DNA from: Chloroflexota bacterium
GTDB taxonomy: Bacteria; Chloroflexota; Dehalococcoidia; JACPPY01
Length of the DNA: 11,733 bases
Reading direction: 5' to 3'
Assembly (NCBI GenBank): GCA_016189825.1
Contig: JACPRR010000237.1
Location: forward strand, 1-11,733
The notes below the pieces were generated by a model. It was not told where the DNA came from. It was given only the letters and a program-made list of their open reading frames with translations, and did no database searches. Positions within the stretch are counted from its first letter, which is position 1; the number at the start of each line of letters is the position of its first letter. The position numbers were made by a program, and so were the translations under genes. Shown piece after piece: positions 8,314-11,733 of the stretch.

Positions 8314-9825
8314 CTAGCCCTTCGCCAGGAGCAGACGGTTCAATGCATTCATGTATGCCTTGGCGCAGGCAACAATGATGTCCGTGGAAGCGCCACGCCC
8401 GGTGAAGGTAATGCCATCGCTCTCTATCCGTATGAGGACCTCGCCAATTGCGTCGATGCCCTCGGTGATGCTCTTCACTGTGAACTCGGTGAGCCGGTTC
8501 GGCACTTTGACAATGCGGTTGATCGCCTTGTATACGGCGTCGACCGGTCCGGTCCCCAAAGCAGCATCAGCCAGGGACTGGCCGTCAGGGCCGAGGAGCC
8601 TCACAGTGGCGGTCGGTATGCTGTGGTCACCGGCCACCACCTCGACGTGCTCCAAATGGTAGACCTCTCTGACCGAACGCTGCTCCTGGGCCACGATAGA
8701 TTCGATATCCCTGTCGTTGACCTCCTTCTTCTTGGAGGCGATCTCCTTAAAGGACTGAAAAGCCCTGGCCAGGGCCTCTTCGGAAAGCGCATAGCCCAGC
8801 TCGGCCAGCCGTTCACTGAACCCATGCTTGCCACTCAGCTTGCCAAGGACGAGGCTGGACGCCGGAATGCCCACATCCCTGGGGTCCATGATCTCATAGG
8901 TCTGCGCCTTCTTGATCACACCATCCTGGTGTATCCCGGACATGTGACGGAAGGCGTTCGCCCCGACGATAGCTTTGTTGGGCTGCACCGGGAAACCCGT
9001 GAGGTCGCTCACCAGGTGGGACGCCTTATATATCTGGGTCGTGTCGATGCCGGTGCCCAGGTTGAAGAAGTCCTTCCTGGTCCTGAGCCCCATGACGATC
9101 TCCTCGAGCGAGGCGTTTCCCGCGCGCTCTCCGATCCCGTTGACGGTGCACTCGACCTGGCGCGCGCCCAGGCGCACAGCCTCAAGACTGTTGGCTACGG
9201 CAAGGCCGAGGTCATTGTGGCAATGGACGCTGATCACGGCCTTGCCTATGTTCCGCACGTTCTGGAGAATCCCCGCGATGAGTTCTCCGTACTCGGAGGG
9301 AACAGCATAACCGACGGTATCCGGGATGTTGACCGTGGTAGCGCCCGCATCGATCACTGCCTCCAATATGCGATAAATGTAGGAAGGTTCGGTGCGGCTG
9401 GCATCCATCGGAGAAAACTCTATGTCCTGGCAGTACTCTTTGCCCCGGGCGACCATTGCGCGAGAGGCCTCAAGTATTTCCTCGCGGTTCTTCTTGAGCT
9501 GGTGCATGAGATGGATGTCCGACGCCGAGAGGAATATGTGAATGCGAGGATGTGCTGCGTTCTTGACCGCTTCCCATGCCTGGTCAACCGCCTCGGCATT
9601 CGCATGGGACAAAGCGCAGATGACGGGCCTCCGTACCTCTTTAGCGATCAGCCGCACTGCCTCGAGCTCAGCGGCCGAGTTCACCGGAAAGCCAGCCTCA
9701 ATGACATCCACGCCGAGTGTGTCAAGCTGGCGCGCAATGTCCAGCTTCTCGCGTGCGTTCAGAAGGCCGCCGGCAGCCTGTTCACCATCTCTCAGCGTAG
9801 TGTCAAAGATTGTTACCCGGTCCAT
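8314..9825 (-). CDS. leuA: 2-isopropylmalate synthase
   Basis: Condenses acetyl-CoA with 2-ketoisovalerate, the first committed step of leucine synthesis. The 503-residue product has the HMGL-like catalytic domain with DTTLRDGEQ (Arg12, Asp13), metal ligands His201 and His203 in HCHND, and [12 protein letters not shown] (Asn237). A linker and a complete C-terminal LeuA-dimer domain follow (about 390-503, ending in a GRGASTDII region), so leucine feedback should be intact. The two residues after DGEQ are Ala-Ala where many LeuA proteins have Ser-Pro. The frame stays open for another 333 nt upstream into ilvC. The ATG at 9825 is chosen because the protein then begins right before the first barrel strand and GGAGGT lies 9 nt upstream. 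The gap to the ilvC stop is 14 nt. Homocitrate synthase is less likely given leuCDB downstream. Confidence 0.95.
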   Translation of the reverse strand: MDRVTIFDTTLRDGEQAAGGLLNAREKLDIARQLDTLGVDVIEAGFPVNSAAELEAVRLIAKEVRRPVICALSHANAEAVDQAWEAVKNAAHPRIHIFLSASDIHLMHQLKKNREEILEASRAMVARGKEYCQDIEFSPMDASRTEPSYIYRILEAVIDAGATTVNIPDTVGYAVPSEYGELIAGILQNVRNIGKAVISVHCHNDLGLAVANSLEAVRLGARQVECTVNGIGERAGNASLEEIVMGLRTRKDFFNLGTGIDTTQIYKASHLVSDLTGFPVQPNKAIVGANAFRHMSGIHQDGVIKKAQTYEIMDPRDVGIPASSLVLGKLSGKHGFSERLAELGYALSEEALARAFQSFKEIASKKKEVNDRDIESIVAQEQRSVREVYHLEHVEVVAGDHSIPTATVRLLGPDGQSLADAALGTGPVDAVYKAINRIVKVPNRLTEFTVKSITEGIDAIGEVLIRIESDGITFTGRGASTDIIVACAKAYMNALNRLLLAKG

Positions 9826-9834
9826 AGCGGTTCG

Positions 9835-9840
9835 ACCTCC
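9835..9840 (-). promoter_or_regulatory. Ribosome binding site of leuA, fused to the ilvC stop
   Basis: GGAGGT on the minus strand lies 9 nt before the leuA ATG at 9825, and its first base is the last base of the ilvC TAG stop. It supports the 503-residue LeuA over the long upstream extension that would overlap ilvC. Confidence 0.7.
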
Positions 9841-10838
9841 TACTTGACAGGCTTCAGCCATGGCATCATGTCCCTGAGCCTCCTGCCGACCTCCTCTATC
9901 TTGAGCTGTGATTCCTTGCGCCTCATGGCATTGAAGGCCGGCCTTCCAGCCTGGTTCTCCAGTATCCACTCGCGGGCGAACGAGCCATCCTGGATCTCTG
10001 CGAGCATTCGCCTCATCTCGTCCCTGGTCGCGGCATTGATGATCCGCGGACCTCGACTGTAGTCGCCGTACTCGGCGGTATCGCTCACCGAGTACCGCAT
10101 GTATTTCAATCCGCCCTGGTAGATGAGATCGACGATGAGCTTGAGCTCGTGGAGACATTCGAAATAGGCGATCTCAGGCTGATAACCCGCCTCAACCAGT
10201 GTGTCAAACCCGGCCTTGACCATCGCTGATACTCCCCCACACAGCACCGCCTGCTCACCAAAGAGGTCGGTCTCAGTCTCTTCGGCAAAGCTGGTCTGCA
10301 GTATTCCTGCTTTGGCGCTCCCAATGCCTTTTCCGTAGGCAAGAGCCATGTCCAGCGCCTTGCCCGTAGCATCCTGATGTACCGCCACCAGGGCGGGAAC
10401 TCCGAACCCTTCGGTGTAGACTCTCCGTACCATGTGGCCGGGGGACTTCGGTGCGATCATGGTCACGTCTACAGACGGCGGTGGCACGATCTGGCCGAAA
10501 TGAATGTTGAAGCCGTGAGCAAACATCAGCGTCTTTCCCTGCCCCATGCTCTGGGCCAGCGATTCAGTGTAGACGGCCTTCTGCGTCTGATCGGGCACCA
10601 GCATCATTATTATGTCAGCTATCTTGCCAACTTCCGCAACGCTCATGACATCGAACCCAGCATCTTTGGCGGCTTTCCAACTGTCGCCACCCTGCCGCTG
10701 CCCGACAACAACGCGCATTCCACTATCACGTAGATTATGCGCATGCGCATGTCCCTGGCTCCCAAATCCTATGATGCCGATGGTCTTCCCCTTGAGCAGA
10801 TCGAGATTGGCGTCTTTTTCGTAGTAGATCTTCGCCAT
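9840..10838 (-). CDS. ilvC: Ketol-acid reductoisomerase, class I
   Basis: Isomerises and reduces 2-acetolactate and 2-aceto-2-hydroxybutyrate to the dihydroxy acids of valine/leucine and isoleucine synthesis, using Mg2+ and a nicotinamide cofactor. The 332-residue length is that of short class I enzymes. Visible are the Rossmann motif [10 protein letters not shown] (24-33), His108 in FAHGFN, Lys131 in APKSPGH, and the knotted C-terminal domain with Asp191, Glu195, Glu227, Glu231 and Ser252. The cofactor loop reads [10 protein letters not shown] (45-54), with Asp52 where relatives usually carry a serine or basic residue that holds the NADPH 2'-phosphate. That points to NADH or dual use. The gene begins with ATG behind AAGGAGG, 28 nt after ilvN. 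Confidence 0.96.
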   Translation of the reverse strand: MAKIYYEKDANLDLLKGKTIGIIGFGSQGHAHAHNLRDSGMRVVVGQRQGGDSWKAAKDAGFDVMSVAEVGKIADIIMMLVPDQTQKAVYTESLAQSMGQGKTLMFAHGFNIHFGQIVPPPSVDVTMIAPKSPGHMVRRVYTEGFGVPALVAVHQDATGKALDMALAYGKGIGSAKAGILQTSFAEETETDLFGEQAVLCGGVSAMVKAGFDTLVEAGYQPEIAYFECLHELKLIVDLIYQGGLKYMRYSVSDTAEYGDYSRGPRIINAATRDEMRRMLAEIQDGSFAREWILENQAGRPAFNAMRRKESQLKIEEVGRRLRDMMPWLKPVK

Positions 10839-10842
10839 TACT

Positions 10843-10849
10843 CCTCCTT
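10843..10849 (-). promoter_or_regulatory. Ribosome binding site of ilvC
   Basis: A perfect AAGGAGG on the minus strand, 4 nt before the ATG at 10838, inside the 28-nt ilvN-ilvC gap. It is among the strongest sites in the operon and fits the high expression normally needed for IlvC. Confidence 0.8.
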
Positions 10850-10866
10850 AAGAGTGCGCTTCGCAA

Positions 10867-11394
10867 TCAAGGCTGCTTTGCAGTCTCGTCCGACCTGAAG
10901 GTGCCGCCCGTCCCGCCACGCGTCATGGCCACTCGCCCGGTCCGAGCCACCTCTTTTATCCCGTAGCCTCTCAGCAGGTTGAGCAACGAGTCGATCTTGT
11001 CCTCGTCTCCGGTTATCTCAACGATCATCGAGTTCGACGCAACATCTATGATGCCGCCACGAAAAATGTTCACCGTCTGGACGATCTCGGCACGCGTAGC
11101 CGCCGTTGCCTTCACCCGCACCAGCGCCAGTTCCCTTGCCACCAGGTCATCGCCGGTGATATCGAATATCTTGACAACATCGATGACCTTGTCCAATTGC
11201 TTTCGCACCTGTTCCACTGTGGCATCGTCGCCAAGCACCACGATGGTCATGCGAGAAATCCTCGGATCATCGGTCCGGCCCACCGCAATGCTTTCGATGT
11301 TGAAACCCCGGCGACGGAAAAGGCTCGCCACCCGGTTGAGCACGCCTGGCTTGTTATGGACCAGTGCCGCCAGCGTATGCTTCGAATTGGCCAT
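10867..11394 (-). CDS. ilvN: Acetolactate synthase small (regulatory) subunit
   Basis: Regulatory subunit of acetohydroxyacid synthase; it activates IlvB and confers valine feedback. The 175 residues form an N-terminal ACT domain (about 5-78) and a second ACT-like C-terminal domain. The ACT effector turn is intact: HNKPGVLNRVASLF with Gly17, then RGFNIES with Asn32, matching Gly14 and Asn29 whose loss gives valine resistance in the E. coli homologue. The following TDDPRISRMTIVV strand is also typical. Start is an ATG behind GGAGGTGA at 6-nt spacing. It lies 29 nt after ilvB and 28 nt before ilvC, so the holoenzyme and IlvC are made together. The symbol ilvH is equally used for this family. 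Confidence 0.95.
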   Translation of the reverse strand: MANSKHTLAALVHNKPGVLNRVASLFRRRGFNIESIAVGRTDDPRISRMTIVVLGDDATVEQVRKQLDKVIDVVKIFDITGDDLVARELALVRVKATAATRAEIVQTVNIFRGGIIDVASNSMIVEITGDEDKIDSLLNLLRGYGIKEVARTGRVAMTRGGTGGTFRSDETAKQP

Positions 11395-11400
11395 GGGCCA

Positions 11401-11408
11401 TCACCTCC
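11401..11408 (-). promoter_or_regulatory. Ribosome binding site of ilvN
   Basis: GGAGGTGA on the minus strand ends 6 nt before the ATG at 11394, inside the 29-nt ilvB-ilvN gap. Confidence 0.75.
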
Positions 11409-11423
11409 ATCAGGGGCGACGCA

Positions 11424-11733
11424 TCATACATTGCTCACGGTGAAAGACGTGGACGCGGGTGTCGCCCTCGTTTCCGGGTGCTCCATGAGCTCCGCGAGCG
11501 CCGCCCCCGGCGGCACCATAGGATAGACGTTTTCCTCGGGTTCCACAATGAACTCGATCAGATACGGTCCCTCGTGCGCCATAGCTTTGGCGATCGCCGG
11601 GGCAACGCTATTCCGGTCCTTGACCTTTGTCCCGGGTATTCCATAGGCTGCCGCTATCTGGACGAAATCGGGATTCCACAGGGGCGTCCCCAGATATCTC
11701 TTTCCGTAGAACAGCTCCTGCCACTGCCTGACC
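11424..11733 (-). CDS. ilvB: Acetolactate synthase large subunit, C-terminal part (5' end outside window)
   Basis: Only the last 102 codons are present; the gene runs off the right edge. It encodes the catalytic, thiamine-diphosphate-dependent subunit that makes acetolactate from two pyruvates, or acetohydroxybutyrate from pyruvate and 2-ketobutyrate. The first visible residues, VRQWQELFYGKRY, are the hallmark acetohydroxyacid synthase segment. Its Trp corresponds to the tryptophan that is mutated in sulfonylurea-resistant plants and governs 2-ketobutyrate preference, so the enzyme should serve isoleucine as well as valine. Next come the end of the TPP-binding domain (LIEFIVEPEENVYPMVPPG) and a short tail ending TVSNV with a TGA stop. 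This separates it from catabolic acetolactate synthase and oxalyl-CoA decarboxylase. It is upstream of ilvN in the same operon. Confidence 0.92.
   Translation of the reverse strand, partial: VRQWQELFYGKRYLGTPLWNPDFVQIAAAYGIPGTKVKDRNSVAPAIAKAMAHEGPYLIEFIVEPEENVYPMVPPGAALAELMEHPETRATPASTSFTVSNV

Noticed and set aside
8623..10062. 479-codon open frame on the plus strand, opposite leuA and the end of ilvC
   Set aside because: It is antisense to two well-supported genes with full catalytic motifs. It shows no recognisable domain and has the composition of a high-GC shadow frame.
9826..10158. Upstream extension of the leuA frame to 10158
   Set aside because: It lies entirely inside the ilvC coding sequence apart from 14 nt and encodes no known domain. 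The ATG at 9825 has its own ribosome binding site and the family N-terminus.
10737..10750. Perfect 14-bp palindrome ATGCGCATGCGCAT
   Set aside because: It falls in ilvC and is explained by alternating CAT and GCG codons for the His-Ala-His-Ala-His of the conserved Rossmann motif; no operator is needed.

Overview
The window is a gene-dense, GC-rich bacterial chromosome segment with two transcription units that converge and meet at a shared CTAG at 3782-3785. Nothing in it looks mobile. I see no RNA gene, CRISPR array, insertion sequence or gene-free stretch longer than about 70 bases. Strong Shine-Dalgarno sequences, a citramalate-type isoleucine route, a short HacA-like LeuC, and the ilvB-ilvN-ilvC-leuA-leuC-leuD-leuB-cimA order suggest an anaerobic bacterium. 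The best guess is Chloroflexota, perhaps a GC-rich relative of Dehalococcoidia, but this rests on remembered resemblance and is tentative.

Left unit (+ strand, 67-3785): a ROK-family sugar kinase (probably glucokinase), a small FMN-dependent nitroreductase-family protein, and a GH57 alpha-glucan enzyme of the 4-alpha-glucanotransferase/alpha-amylase type. The last two genes overlap or nearly touch. The glucan enzyme has no signal peptide, so the kinase and the glucan enzyme together fit cytosolic glycogen or maltodextrin turnover with capture of the released glucose. The nitroreductase's substrate is unknown.

Right unit (- strand, read from 11733 down to 3782): the 3' end of ilvB, then ilvN, ilvC, leuA, leuC, leuD, leuB and cimA. 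All gaps are 71 nt or less, and leuC/leuD share ATGA. Acetohydroxyacid synthase (IlvBN) and ketol-acid reductoisomerase (IlvC) serve valine and isoleucine. LeuA, LeuCD and LeuB convert 2-ketoisovalerate to the leucine precursor. CimA makes (R)-citramalate from pyruvate and acetyl-CoA; the same LeuCD and LeuB can take citramalate to 2-ketobutyrate, giving isoleucine without threonine deaminase. ilvD and a transaminase are not in the window. The operon promoter lies beyond the right edge.

The most unusual signal is in the cofactor pockets. LeuB lacks the Asp-Ile pair that reads NAD in its family. It has Lys-Arg there plus a Tyr further on, resembling the 2'-phosphate pocket of NADP-isocitrate dehydrogenase. 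IlvC has an Asp in the loop that normally holds the 2'-phosphate of NADPH. Together they suggest that the usual cofactors of these two steps may be exchanged in this organism. I found no wholly new multi-gene system.
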